From contig OZ024930.1 in assembly GCA_964017235.1 (NCBI GenBank), forward strand, positions 155,682,221 to 155,746,220: a stretch of 64,000 nt of DNA. The letters run 5' to 3'. The DNA is from Sabellastarte sp. h YS-2021 (lineage: Eukaryota; Annelida; Polychaeta; Sabellida; Sabellidae). The notes beneath the pieces were generated by a model. It made no database searches and was not told the origin of the DNA. It worked only from the letters and a program-made list of their open reading frames with translations. Positions 1-11,700 of this stretch are shown here, piece after piece. Numbering within the stretch: the stretch's first letter is position 1; each line of letters opens with the position of its first letter. Made by a program: the position numbers and the translations under genes.

Positions 1-2122
1 TGGCTATCCTTGTTTGACCTTGAAGGAGGTCATTGAAGGTCAAATCTGACCACACCAAAAGATTCCCACCCCATGATTTCCTACAGGTTGGTTTATCATC
101 CCAAACCTCTAGGATCAATGATAAGGGAGATATAAGCACTTTTCATGACTGACAAAAAACACCTGTGGCGGCCATCTTGTTTCTCAAAATGAGGCCAAAA
201 ATATTCCCAGACAACATTTTATGGTTATTAATATATACTGCAAACTTAAGAAAGCTAGCTATAATATTTTTTTTCATCAGAGCAAATTCTCTAAATGCAA
301 TAGTTTTTAAGTTACAAGTGATTTTACTCATGATGGAAGTTACTGAAAAGCCCAAAAGTAGCTATTACTCACTTAGCTATTGAGACAGACACCCAACTTA
401 CCATATTGTAGCTATGAAAAAAGTAGCTGAATAACATATTTTAACAAAATGCTCTAAATGCAACACTTTTCAAGTTATAAGTGATTTACTCAACAGTGAT
501 AACCTAAAAGTAGCTATTACTCAGCTATGCCATGAGCTACAGGTCTGAAATTTTACTATGTTATAGCTGACCCAAAAGTAGCTGAATAACATATTTATAC
601 GAAATTCTCTAAATGCAATAGTTTTCAAGTTATAAGCGATTTACTCAACAGTGATAACCTAAAAGTAGCTATTACTCAGCTATGCCATGAGCTACAGGTC
701 TGAAATTTCACTATGTTATAGCTGGCCCAAAAGTAGCTGAATAACATATTTATACAAAATTCTCTAAATGCAATAGTTTTTAAGTTACAAGTGATTTTAC
801 TCATAATGGAAGTTACTGAAAAGCCCAAAAGTAGCTATTACTCACTTAGCTATTGAGACAGACACCCAACTTACTCACCATATTGTAGCTATGAAAAAAG
901 TAGCTGAACAACATATTTTCACAAAATGCTGTAAATGCAACACTTTTGAAGTTATAAGTGATTTAGTGCATGATTTCATGAATTTTAATGCATTAAAAAT
1001 TATTAAAAAAATTTATTAAAAAAAAAGTAAGACAGATCCAGGTCTCATACTCACACAAGAGAATCTACCTCTGGCCTAGTACATATATGCAAGATATGAG
1101 AGAAATCCCTGCAATAGTCACTGAGAAAATTGTGATAAAAAGTTGAAATTTTCACACTTTTGGTGGGGGTACCCCCCTTGTAATGTCTCTAGCAAACAGA
1201 CGAACAGACAGATTTGCAAGCCTTGAACAATTTTTCATCCTCGATAGATAAGGCATCTTTTAAAAAAAACAGCATGTCTCTAGGCCTTGTAGTTTTGGAG
1301 AAGAAGTTGTTCACGCGGACACGGACGCGTACGCCCACGCCGCAGAGTGATGACATAATGTCAGCTGACTGACAAGTCAGCTGACATAAAAATTAAATTT
1401 CATGGATCCAGAAGATCCAGACAGTGATCCGGATCACTCCCAAAATTTAATCACATCTTCCTTTTACCAATTTGGACATATCCTGAAAATTTTATCAAAA
1501 TCCGTCTGTCAGTTTTTGAGTTATCTTGTTTACAAACAAACAAACAAAGAGGGCCCAAAATGACCCTCGGTCAGGTACTTTGGCGGTCAGTGGATGACCT
1601 TCAACGAAGATCTGTAACCGGTCAGCCTGGATGCTGGTACTCCGTCATGTACTCAACCTCAAAAGCCATTTTCAATAGTTTCCACGCAATATAGTCAGCG
1701 TTAAGTGTGAAAATATCTCCAAAAAGGCCAAAAATGCCCCTCGGTCAAGTACTTTGGCGGTCAGTGGATGACCTTCAATGAAGAGCTTCAAGGTCAAATT
1801 TCTGCATGCTTATAGAGGACATATATATGTATTATATATACCAGCCATAGGATGATCTAACTTTCTGTCTTGGAGAACTGGGCCAAAATGTGCAAAAATG
1901 GCCAAAATCTGACCTTTAAGTGGCCACCAGTGACCTTGAGATTGAAGGTCAAGGTCACAAAACAATAGCGTTCGTGGCATTGCCCATATATACCCACATA
2001 CCAAATTTGAAAGTTCTAACTAAAATATTTTTTAAGTTATCGCGTCCAAAAGGAAATCTCTGCGGCGGCGGCGTGAGCATACTGAATCCTAAGTATCCCC
2101 GACTTTCGTCCGGGGATACAAT
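1..2122 (+). mobile_element. 3' part of a family-E-related hairpin-ended element
   Basis: The window opens inside one E-type monomer (1-150, with the TTTGACCTTGAAGGAGG and AATGATAAGGGAGATATAAG motifs). A 155-165 bp repeat array (270-965) and a spacer with ACAAACAAACAAACAA (about 1531-1546) follow, then a shared 3' module: TTATCGCGTCCA, a CGGCGGCGGCG tract (about 2063-2075) and a terminal hairpin at 2092-2118 (GTATCCCCG / CGGGGATAC). The 5' end lies outside the window. It abuts a second element's 3' end at 2123, so it appears nested in it. Confidence 0.6.
270..965 (+). repeat. Tandem repeat, about 155-165 bp, five units
   Basis: Anchored by CTCTAAATGCAATAG or CTCTAAATGCAACAC near 290, 450, 608, 763 and 930. 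Units also share AAAAGTAGCTGAATAACATA and AAAAGTAGCTATTACTCA. No coding capacity. Confidence 0.75.
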
Positions 2123-2212
2123 AAGGGAGATATTCAAGGGAGACAATAATGCGGCGGTGGCCGCGAGGAAACTGAGGCGAAAACAAATAAGCGCCCTTTC
2201 AGGGACACTTAA
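2123..2212 (+). mobile_element. 3' terminus of a family-G element
   Basis: Contains ATTCAAGGGAGACAATAATG, a degraded CGG tract and AAACAAATAAGCGCCCTTTC followed by AGGGACACTT, forming a hairpin at 2189-2210. The same parts occur inverted at 62985-63080. Its body should lie left of the window, interrupted by the element ending at 2122. Confidence 0.5.
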
Positions 2213-2321
2213 TTAAGTAAAAGAACATAATAGTTACAGCAATCCATATATATTTGTCATAAGAGAAATATGTCTGAATTAGTGACTTTCAAATATGGTA
2301 AGTGAACACTCTTTTACAGTG

Positions 2322-2622
2322 CCAAGGTTAAAGATCACACCATGACTTGGCATATCTACATTTCTCAGCCAATGACCCATCCAAGAATCCACTTCCTACA
2401 CCTTAGTGTATGGCCCAGACAAGATTTTAAATGTCAAGGTCACTACAGCAAGGTCAAAGGTCAAGTCGAGATGAAACCACGATGTTGTACACCTATACCC
2501 CCAACCAACGTCCCTATCCAGTATCAAGTTACTAAACCTTATAGTTTTCTAAGATACAGCCCAGATACACCATGGGTGAAAACAATACCCCCACAGCCCT
2601 CAAAGGCTGTGGGGTAAAAATG
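2322..2622 (+). mobile_element. Family-B element 3' end with terminal hairpin
   Basis: About two units of the 145-150 bp B repeat (motifs AAGGTCACTACAGCAAGGTC and CCAACCAATGTCCCTACCAAG-type text) followed by GGGTGAAAACAATACCCCC and a hairpin at 2586-2615 whose stem is CACAGCC/GGCTGTG. The same end recurs near 18969, 22973 and, inverted, at 50465. Confidence 0.6.
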
Positions 2623-4863
2623 GTATAAATACACAGTAAAAGGATGAAATTTTTTGTGAATAGTGATATTTATTAATAAAAAAAGAATACCACAAACTGC
2701 ACTTACACTGTGCACATGCAGTAACTATTTCCTTGATTATTTAACATATCTATCAATTTTTTGTTAAAACAGATGCTGCTGCTGCTGCTGCTGCTTTTAT
2801 GTTTCGCAAACTTTTGCTATTAAGGAATGCAAGTCCCGTTGTTCATGGGTGTTTTAAAAATCCCTCTTCACATGCAACAACATCAAGGATAAATGTAACC
2901 AACATTAAAATATACACTAAAACATCTCTGTAGTGTGAGATTTGTTCACAAAATACATTAAAATCTAAGTGTTACATTGTACTATTTCCCAGGTTTTAGT
3001 GTTGGGTGACATAATGGTGGTGGAGAAGATAACATTATAACAATAAAGTAATACATTCGCACACAGGGAACAGGAAATCTGCCTTACAAAAACCGATACA
3101 ATATTTCATTCTAAAAGTTAACCCCCAATATGTATGTAAAGTGCAAAGCTATAAAAGTTATGTTCAGTCAATTATCAAACACATACTATGTATACTCCCC
3201 ATATTGTGAGGGTTAATTGAAATCATCACCCTGTGTAGGACACACTCATCACAATTTAGATAATGAATCATGTGTAGATATTTCAAAGCAGATCAATACA
3301 GCTTCCTGGATTTTAATATCGATACCACAAGTGTTCAGTTCCATATTGTTTCCAATCCTCATCAGGTAGTATTTTTAAATGTTGTTCTATTTTACAACTA
3401 CTTCATGTTTGATAAGGAGCACTGTCTTACAGATCTTATGTACTCTGTAAAATCAGTCACTGGTTGATGTTAAAAGATGCATCTCATAGTATTTAAGTAC
3501 TTAATCGATTGTGATGGTCTATTGATGTTAAAATAACAGATGTTCAGGCCTTAATTTGTAGAAAATATAGTTCATGTTTCTTGATACTGTTGCTCAGGCC
3601 TTAATCTGGAGAAAATACAGTTCAAGACTAGATACTGTGACAATGTTGGTGACAATCTAGAGCTTCAATAAACACCTCTGACATAAAAACCCTCAGTAAC
3701 TATGAAATTTTTTACATAAACATAGTAGTTGTATATTGTTGAGACCAAGACCATTTTTACAGACTTTAGCTGTTCAAATATTATACAGTGAAATTCTCAA
3801 CTACTTGGGATTGATAAAATCTAAAAGCAAGAAAAGTGAGATGCAAACAGGCAAATTGCGTTACTTTTGTTAACACAGGTACTTTTTGTCCACTGGTGTT
3901 TTATTGGTGGAAAATATTAAAGAGTTGATACAAAAATACCCGTGAACAGAAAACATGTGAAAGACTTTGCTTCCACTCAATGTCCTAAATTTTCTAAAAA
4001 ATATTATCTGGGATTACATTAATTGCCCAATTTAAACATTCACAAGTAAATCATGTTCATCACAAGATCATTTTAAGTCTGCCAAAATTTCTTGATATTT
4101 CTAAATACTGGCAACACATGTGACAGCTTTGTCTTTCCGTAGGTTTGTGTTCTCCTAGTGTTCTTGTATTTTCTTTAAACATACAAAACTACCTGCAGTA
4201 GAGTTCCCATTGGACAACGCATTATCAATACAAAATAACAAGGTTTAATATGAAATGAAGTATTAAACTGATGAAACCAGTGGATTTTGTCAAACAGGCA
4301 ATTAATTTATGACGGGTCTTTAGAATTGTTCTTTTTAGACCCTTACCCCATATAGCTACTAAACCGTTACCAGGTTTTTAAGCAAAACTCACAATTTTTC
4401 TAATTTCAATTAAAGACGTGACTATCAATGAGAAAATCAATACACATAGTGACTGAAAACTTAAGAATACGATTTATTGGTTCTTTACTATTAGACATGG
4501 TAACAAAAATATGGAACTGCACAATATCAAATGAATCCAGACTATTGGTCATGAGAACTGGGATTTACAGTTTGTGAGTGCAAAGCATGGAGATTAAGTT
4601 TAAGAAACACCACATCAATTAAGAAATTCAAGATAAAAGTCTGTAGAACTCTTTTACTTCACACTCCTACCTTTTTACCCTATTCTTGATGCATGCATGG
4701 TTTATCAAAACAACACACACAATGTTATCTACCTTAGTGTTTTTTTATTTATTTTTTTTTTATTTTTAATTTACATAATTTACATTAGATGATATTCAAA
4801 ATGAATGATATACATCAGTAGCATATCCATCTACAACTGAGCTTTTGATGAGCCCACTGTGAA
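2623..4863. other. AT-rich non-coding stretch, no gene recognised
   Basis: No coding, RNA or transposon signature recognised. It holds a (CTG)7 microsatellite at about 2774-2795, and minus-strand AATAAA near 2662 and 4745. It could be DNAJA2 3' UTR or downstream intergenic DNA; the sequence alone does not decide. Confidence 0.4.
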
Positions 4864-7800
4864 CTAGATTGGGCCAACTCGGCGCCAACATATCCCCAGA
4901 CAGGTCATCACTCACGCCACAGGTTTTGATCGGGAATTTTTTAAAACATAATTACCCATTATTATATGAACTTCAGCACATCAATCTACTCTGTTTATAT
5001 CTTCCCAAGGAAGATGGTGTATCCCCAGACGCCGAATACATAACTCAAATTATATTTTCAATCTTCCTGCAATGATAACTCTAAACCTATTTTCAAAGTA
5101 TTTAAATGATTGATGATTGAATGTCCATTCTAAAATAATAATCCCAAAAGAGCATATCTGTTTCTATATTTGTTGACAAATAAAATATTATTTTTAACTC
5201 AACTCATCACATTTTTCAATCTTCCTTCAAAGTATTTAAATGATTGATGATTCAATGTCCATTCTAAAATTCATAATCCCAAAAGCGCATATCTGTTTCT
5301 ATATTTGTTCACAAATAAAATATTATTTAAAAAAAAATTATTTATATTATTATTTTATTATATTTTTTATTTTTAGAATTTGCAAATTGTTTTCAGTTAT
5401 TCATTTCCTCTATACCTATATATGTGGTCCATATATATGCAACCTAAATATGTGACACAATCTCAGTTCTGACTCCCCTTTGTGTTATATGTAATGAAGC
5501 CCACCACCTCCCACCCCCACCCCTCTCCCCTTCTCCACACCTCTCTCACTATTACACAAGATCTGCAACCCCATTGAGTTCTTTGTTTCTCATCTGATAT
5601 CATTAAATACCTTTGTTTATTTAGTGTCACTCAATATAGCTGGAGGTCCCAGAGGTGGGTGGGGGGAATCCGGGTGGGGGATGTGGGTTGAGCATAAATG
5701 GTAAACAAACAATCTATATAAAAGGGGTACTCAAATACAAAAAGAATTCAGAATTTTAAGTATGTGATTATCAACTGAAATGAGTTCATAACTGTAGGAG
5801 CTGTGCCAAAATTAACTGAGGCAAGTTGAATAAAACTGGGCTAGTTGAGGGTTAAAAATCCCCTAGTTTTACTACATAAGGATATAATTTCATTAATATT
5901 GGGACTTAAAGCTCACTTAAAGTGTCCATTTTGTCTACTTGAATATGTTTAACCAGTTTCATTTTAAAAAGTGAAAAACTCAGCAAGCAGAGGTATAACA
6001 CACAAAAATAAGTTCTTAAAAGACTAAGATAGCCATAACATTATTAATATTCAAAATTTAAATAGACAGGCATTTCCTTTTAAAAATTCAAAGATTTCAG
6101 CTCTATAACCCACATAGTTTGACAGTTACTGGGCTTTAAAGTGGCATAATATCCATAAATTGGGTTTCTGTGGGCATTTTACAATTGTTAAAGAGACCTT
6201 AGCAATTAAACTACAGATCTGAAACTTTTTGGGGGACATACATAACAAACAAAAATTATATATAATACAGTTTAAGACTTGTCACACTAAGCATTTCCAA
6301 ATAACAGGGCAAAATACGGAAAAAATGTCAAAAAAGGCACTTGGGCGAGTGTCTATGGCCCTCATACACAGGTTAAATGTCTACTAAAAACCTTGATTTT
6401 CGGCATATGTAAAAAGGACATAATAATGCATTCCCAGATGGGATTTCAGCTCCATCAATCACATAGTTTAACAGTTACAGGGCTTAAAGGTGGTAAAAAG
6501 TCCAAATATTGGGTCATTGTGGGCCTTTTAGAGATCTCGATGTGGCTTTCAAATTAAAGCTTCAGACTTAAAATTTGTTACATACTAAGATTACACATAG
6601 AATATGTATCTAATAAAGTTTGAAACTTCTGAGACTTACCATTTCCAAGTTACAGAGCAAAATATGTGAAAAATGTCTTAAAAGGGTCACTCAGGTGGGT
6701 GTTTAAGGTCCTCATACACAGGTTAAATGTCTACTTGAAGCCTTGATTTTTGGCACATGTAAAAAGAACATAATAATGTATTCCCAGATGAGATTTCAGC
6801 TCTATCAGTCACATAGTTTAACAGTCACAGGCCTTAAAATTGGCAAAAAGTCCAAATACTGGGTCTTTATGGGGCCTTCTAGAGACCTAAATGTGGCCTT
6901 CAAATTACAGCTTCAGACTTAAAATTTGTCACATACTAAGATTACACATAGAATATGCATCTAATACAGTTTGAAACTTCTTAGACTTACCATTTCCAAG
7001 TTACAGGGAAAAATATGTGAAAAATGTCTAAAAATGGTCACTCGGGTGGGGATTTATGGTCCTCATACACAGGTTAAATGTCTTCTTAAAGCCTTAATTT
7101 TTGGCACATATAAAAATAACATACTAATATCTTCTCAGATAGGATTTGAGCTCTATCAGTCACATAGTTTGACAGTCACAGGGCTTAAAAGTAGCAAAAA
7201 GTCCAAATATTGGGTCTTTGGGAGCCTTTTAGAGACCTCAATTTGACCTTCAAAATTAAAGCTTCAGACTTAAAATCTGTTACATACTAAGATTACACAC
7301 AGAATATATATCTAATACAGTTTGAAACTTCTCAGACTTACCATTTCCAAGTTACAGGGAAAAAGATGTGAAAAATGTCTTATAAGGGTCACTCGGGTGG
7401 CTGTTTATGGTCCTGATACACAGGTTAACTGTCTATTAAAGGCCTAAATGTTGGGGCACATATAAGAAAACACATAGATATATTCCCAGATGATATTTAA
7501 CTTAGATGAGAGACATAGTTTGAAAGCTACAGTGCTTGAAAGTGGCAAAAAGTGCATAAATTGGGTCTCTGTGGGCACTTTTGAGACCTTAAGTCGACCC
7601 CTTTGGGTAAACCTACAGCCCTAAAATTTTCTACAGACAAGGATTACATATCAAAGTTATACCTAGCGCAGTTTGAGACTCATCAGAATTATCACTTCCA
7701 AATTATAGGGCAAAATATGTGAAAAGTATAGCAAAAAATCCCTAAGTGGGGGTATTTATGGGCCTCAAACACAATTTTCTCCTCAACTTAAAGTCATGAT

Positions 7801-8138
7801 TTTCGGCACATGTACTAAGAACATATTAATGTGTTGTCAGGTAAAATTTCAGCCAGCTGAGCATCATAGTTTGTGACCTACAGGGCTCTAAGTGGCCAAA
7901 AGTGCAATTTCTGACCTTAAGGTGGCCATAAGTTCTTTTTTACTGGGAGTTTAAGGTCACCTTAAAATAGGGATCTTCCTTTGGGCACCCTTAACATGTG
8001 TACCAAGTTTGAAAAAAAAATATTAATTTGTTTTTGAGTTATCGCGTCCACAAGGAAATTTCTACGGCGGCGGCGGCGGCGGCGGCGGCGCGACGGACCT
8101 GAATCCAATATATCCCCGACTTTCGTCTGGGGATATAA
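4864..8138 (+). mobile_element. Family-A hairpin-ended element, copy 1 (complete)
   Basis: A 3275-bp non-autonomous element. It starts CTAGATTGGGCCAACTC after an A. A 12-bp motif ATATCCCCAGAC at 4890-4901 is the exact inverted copy of GTCTGGGGATAT at 8125-8136, the distal arm of the 3' hairpin. Inside are AT-rich sequence, GT/CT-rich sequence near 5500-5690, and a roughly 350-bp tandem repeat (about 6050-7960). Before the hairpin are TTATCGCGTCCA and nine GGC triplets (about 8066-8092). It ends ...GGATATAA before a T. There is no transposase ORF. The near-identical copy at 13675-17217 confirms the boundaries. The structure resembles Helitron/Helentron non-autonomous elements; that assignment is inference. 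Confidence 0.75.
6050..7960 (+). repeat. About 350-bp tandem repeat inside family A, copy 1
   Basis: Units are anchored by CCTCATACACAGGTTAAATG near 6360, 6710, 7065, 7410 (variant) and 7765 (variant). Each also holds a CAGTCACAGGGCTTAAA-type segment. Short open frames here are repeat artefacts. Confidence 0.75.
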
Positions 8139-8609
8139 TTATTAAGGGCAGCTATTCAATCAAATGTCTGGTCCAATTCACCGGGTCATATTTTGACGCT
8201 TTTGTTTTGAGACATTTTGTATTATTCTCTACAGAAATAAACTTAAAACCCTACTACCGAAGGACAAAATAATCTGGTTACATTTTAGATAATGTTTTAT
8301 ATAGTAACTACTCCCAATTCCACATATATATGCTATGAAGTTGCCAACTCCCCCAAAAATCTACTGTCAGTAAGGTAACTGCAATTCAGCTGATAAATTT
8401 CAGATGTGTGCAGTTATACCCAAATACAAATTGTACATCTGAAACCCAAATCTCTGTTGGTGCTGAGCGCATTGTCAATACGTTGCATTTTTCTTTCTCC
8501 ACATACACTAACTGGGTGATATTTCAACCAATCAATGGTTCTCTTAAAAATTTTATACATTACTACCCACACACAAATACATTACACACAATTAACCCTA
8601 CAAGTCCCA
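8139..8609 (-). other. Probable start of DNAJA2 3' UTR
   Basis: Repeat-poor sequence between the stop codon and the family-A element. No AATAAA on the minus strand was found close to the stop. The polyadenylation site may lie here without a canonical signal, or beyond the transposon (TTTATT on the plus strand near 4745 and 2662). Confidence 0.25.
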
Positions 8610-8786
8610 CTATTGATGGGCACACTGTACACGGGGTCCGCTGGCCCCATCTTCATCGTCCGAGTCCCCATTGTACGCCTCTCCTCGCTTGCTGGACATG
8701 TGTGGGTCATACTCCAGCAAGTGTACTTCCTCTGCCTCACCTGGTACAACCACCTTTTTCCTGGTTGGTAGCAGGCTCTCCAGCTT
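8610..8786 (-). CDS. DNAJA2: DNAJA2 exon 10 (C-terminus and stop)
   Basis: Encodes [20 protein letters not shown] through the acidic DSDDED stretch to GPRVQCAHQ and a TAG stop at 8612-8610. The acceptor CTTACAG ends at 8787. The 156-codon frame open on the plus strand here is its shadow. Confidence 0.95.
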   Translation of the reverse strand, partial: KLESLLPTRKKVVVPGEAEEVHLLEYDPHMSSKRGEAYNGDSDDEDGASGPRVQCAHQ

Positions 8787-11700
8787 CTGTAAGGGCAGAG
8801 AAGGACTTATATAATAGTGTCAATCAATGTCAACTTAGGGCTTTTTGGTCACTTCCAACAACCAGGTTCTGGGACTGATCTCTCCATATTTGCCACTCCA
8901 ATCCATGCAGAGGCGACAGATTGGAACCCCAAAGTTGCTTACCTTTATGCCACCGAGGACCTTCATAATGGTGTAAAGATTGGAAAGCAACTTCAATATA
9001 GAAGTTAAAGAACTTTAAAAATTGTAATAAAACTTTACAGTGAGATACACATATCTAATGATGAGTTTATTGTGGATATGTATTTCATGGTGGTCAGATT
9101 ATTCATGAAAATCAAAATTGGCTTTCAGGGCTTTCAAACCAAACATAAACAATATTTTTTATGTTTGTCACCGATATGGCGAAGTATACCTGTGACTGTA
9201 AATGGCCAACAATTTAAAACAGACTATCTGTTTAATAAACTTAATATGTAACAAATAAAAAGTAAAGTACATATTTCCTCATATGTATGTGATTTTTATT
9301 GTTTCGATGAAGTATCAGGAATAACTTGAACCTAAAAGATTGATGTTTGCAATCACTGGCTAAATAGTTTATTCAGTTTCATAGTTTCTGCCACGACAGA
9401 AGGAAAAACGGAAGCCATAATTAACACTGGTCTTAAAAGTTAAAGACCACCTCCAGCCAGTTTTGTGGCAATAAAAAATAAAACAAAGAGAAGACTAACA
9501 ACTTTCATAAATTGATTAAAGACAAGAACAAATGTCGCAGTTTTTGTCCAGTGTTATGACACAAAAGTATTAAACTTAAGCCAAAGACAAAGATAAGAAC
9601 TTTCCCTTGAACAAAGAACTAAGATAATGCACCTTAAACTCCATGCCAGAAACTGTGATTAAATACTGGGTTGTACGCAAATCTAAACTTATACAAATTA
9701 AGCATAATAATTATACATATAAAATTAAAAACAAATTTTACATTTTAATTTCTTACCTTTAGGGATCCTTCATCTATAAACTGATTTGGTGGGAATGTGA
9801 TATCAAACTTTACATAGAGATTTCCTTTCTCAAATGGATTTCTGTAAATGGGCATTCCCTCATTTTCAACACACCTCATAGCACCTGAAATAGAAAAACC
9901 ACTAGCATAATACCTAATAGCAGACTAAAGCCATGTTTACGATTTATAATTTATGTTACAGTTAATCTAAGAAATCAGTTAATAAAATTGAATAAAATCA
10001 AGTCTTGGCACACAAACAGTATCTCAAACAATGTCCATATAAATATAATATATGAGAGTATAAGTATAGTTATGTTTGACAATAATTATCTATTTGAGTT
10101 ACAAGTAGTATCCTATCTTCTGTATAACATTATATGTACATGAAGGTTGTATTCACAAAAGGGATTAGCAATGAATCAGCCAAAAATTCACTTAACCCAG
10201 GTAAAAAAGCTGCATAATTAAGCTGACTTTACGGGGATTGTTTGCCAATCAATTACGCAACTTTTGCACCCCCACCTTCCCTGAATATAATGTTGATTAA
10301 GTACATCAAGGGTAATTGTAGCTAAGAATGGATCAAGTTGTGGTCCATTGATTTTACCACTTTGATGGTAACATAACATTGGATGTCCAGGCTGTAAGTG
10401 TGGGAAGATCAGGGAAAAACAAACAAACAAACACTACCATGTCAGGAAAGTGGTTAAAAGGATATTAAAAATATTCATATGCACTTGAAGTCTACATATT
10501 CAAGCTTCTAATTTTGGCATTACCTGTGACTATAAATGATACAGGCTGGTTATTTCATTTACCTGGTTCAATAACCTTCCCCTTGGGATGCTTAATGACC
10601 AAATCCCTGCCATCTAGGTGTTTGACTGTGAACTCAAAGCCACATAGTGCTTCTGTGATGCCAATGTTGTATGTACAGGTCAGGTCATTGCCCCTCCTTG
10701 TGAAAAGATCATGCTCTTTCTGTTGCAGAACTATTATCACATCTCCTGGTTCCAGCCCAGGCTAAAAAATAAAATCATAACCTATCAAATCCTTTTCTTT
10801 TAAAGTTGTTACTGATCCTTGTTTTGAATGAAGAAATCAACAATTTTCCTACTTTACACTAATACTGCAGAAGTAGAATGCTTACCTGTGAGAAAATTTC
10901 TGTTGTTAAACATTCAAGCAAAAGAATAATAAATTTTGAGAAATGATGAGTATCTACTTACAAAACTCACAGATGTTTAACATTTCAACAGGTTTTAACT
11001 TTCACCATCTAAGACTTCTTTACTTGTTTACTTTATTACATACCCAGTGAAATTTTTCCATTTACAAATCGCTACAAGTGGCCTCAGACACAGTAATGAT
11101 AAAATTTCATAATTATCGTCCTGCTTTCATAACTGTGGTTACGAATCTGTGGTCCTGAACTTAAATCCAGGTGATAAAAACATGGAGGAAAGACTGACAG
11201 CCTTTGACCTGAGGCCACTTGTAACAATTGTATGTACATCTCACACATAAAAATGTTGCCTCGGCCCTTGATAAGCTGTCACACTGCCTTGAAGATGTAA
11301 AGAGATGGCTCTGTACAAATAAGCTCAAGCTAAATCCTGATAAGACCGAATTCATTGTGTTTGGCTCAAAGTCTCAGCGCGAAAAACTTAATCAGTCCTT
11401 CCCGGTCAACATACTTGGTAATCTTATATCATAAATAGATGTAGTTAGGAACCTTGGTGTCTGGTTTGATTCAGATTTCTCATTCTCTTGCCATGTTATG
11501 AAGGTCTGCAAGGCTTGTTTTGCTCATGTCCGGGATCTTAAGCGACTCCGAGGACATCTGACACATGAAGCGGCTCTTATGGCTGCCAATGCTCTGGTCG
11601 GAAGTCGACTTGATTACTGTAACTCTCTGTTCAGAGGTCTCTCAGTTCTAGATCTGCGCAAACTTCAATGTGTTCAGAATAGCCTTGCCAGAATTGTTGC

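Noticed and set aside
8408-8878. 156-codon plus-strand frame
   Set aside because: Antisense to DNAJA2 exon 10, which explains the lack of stops.
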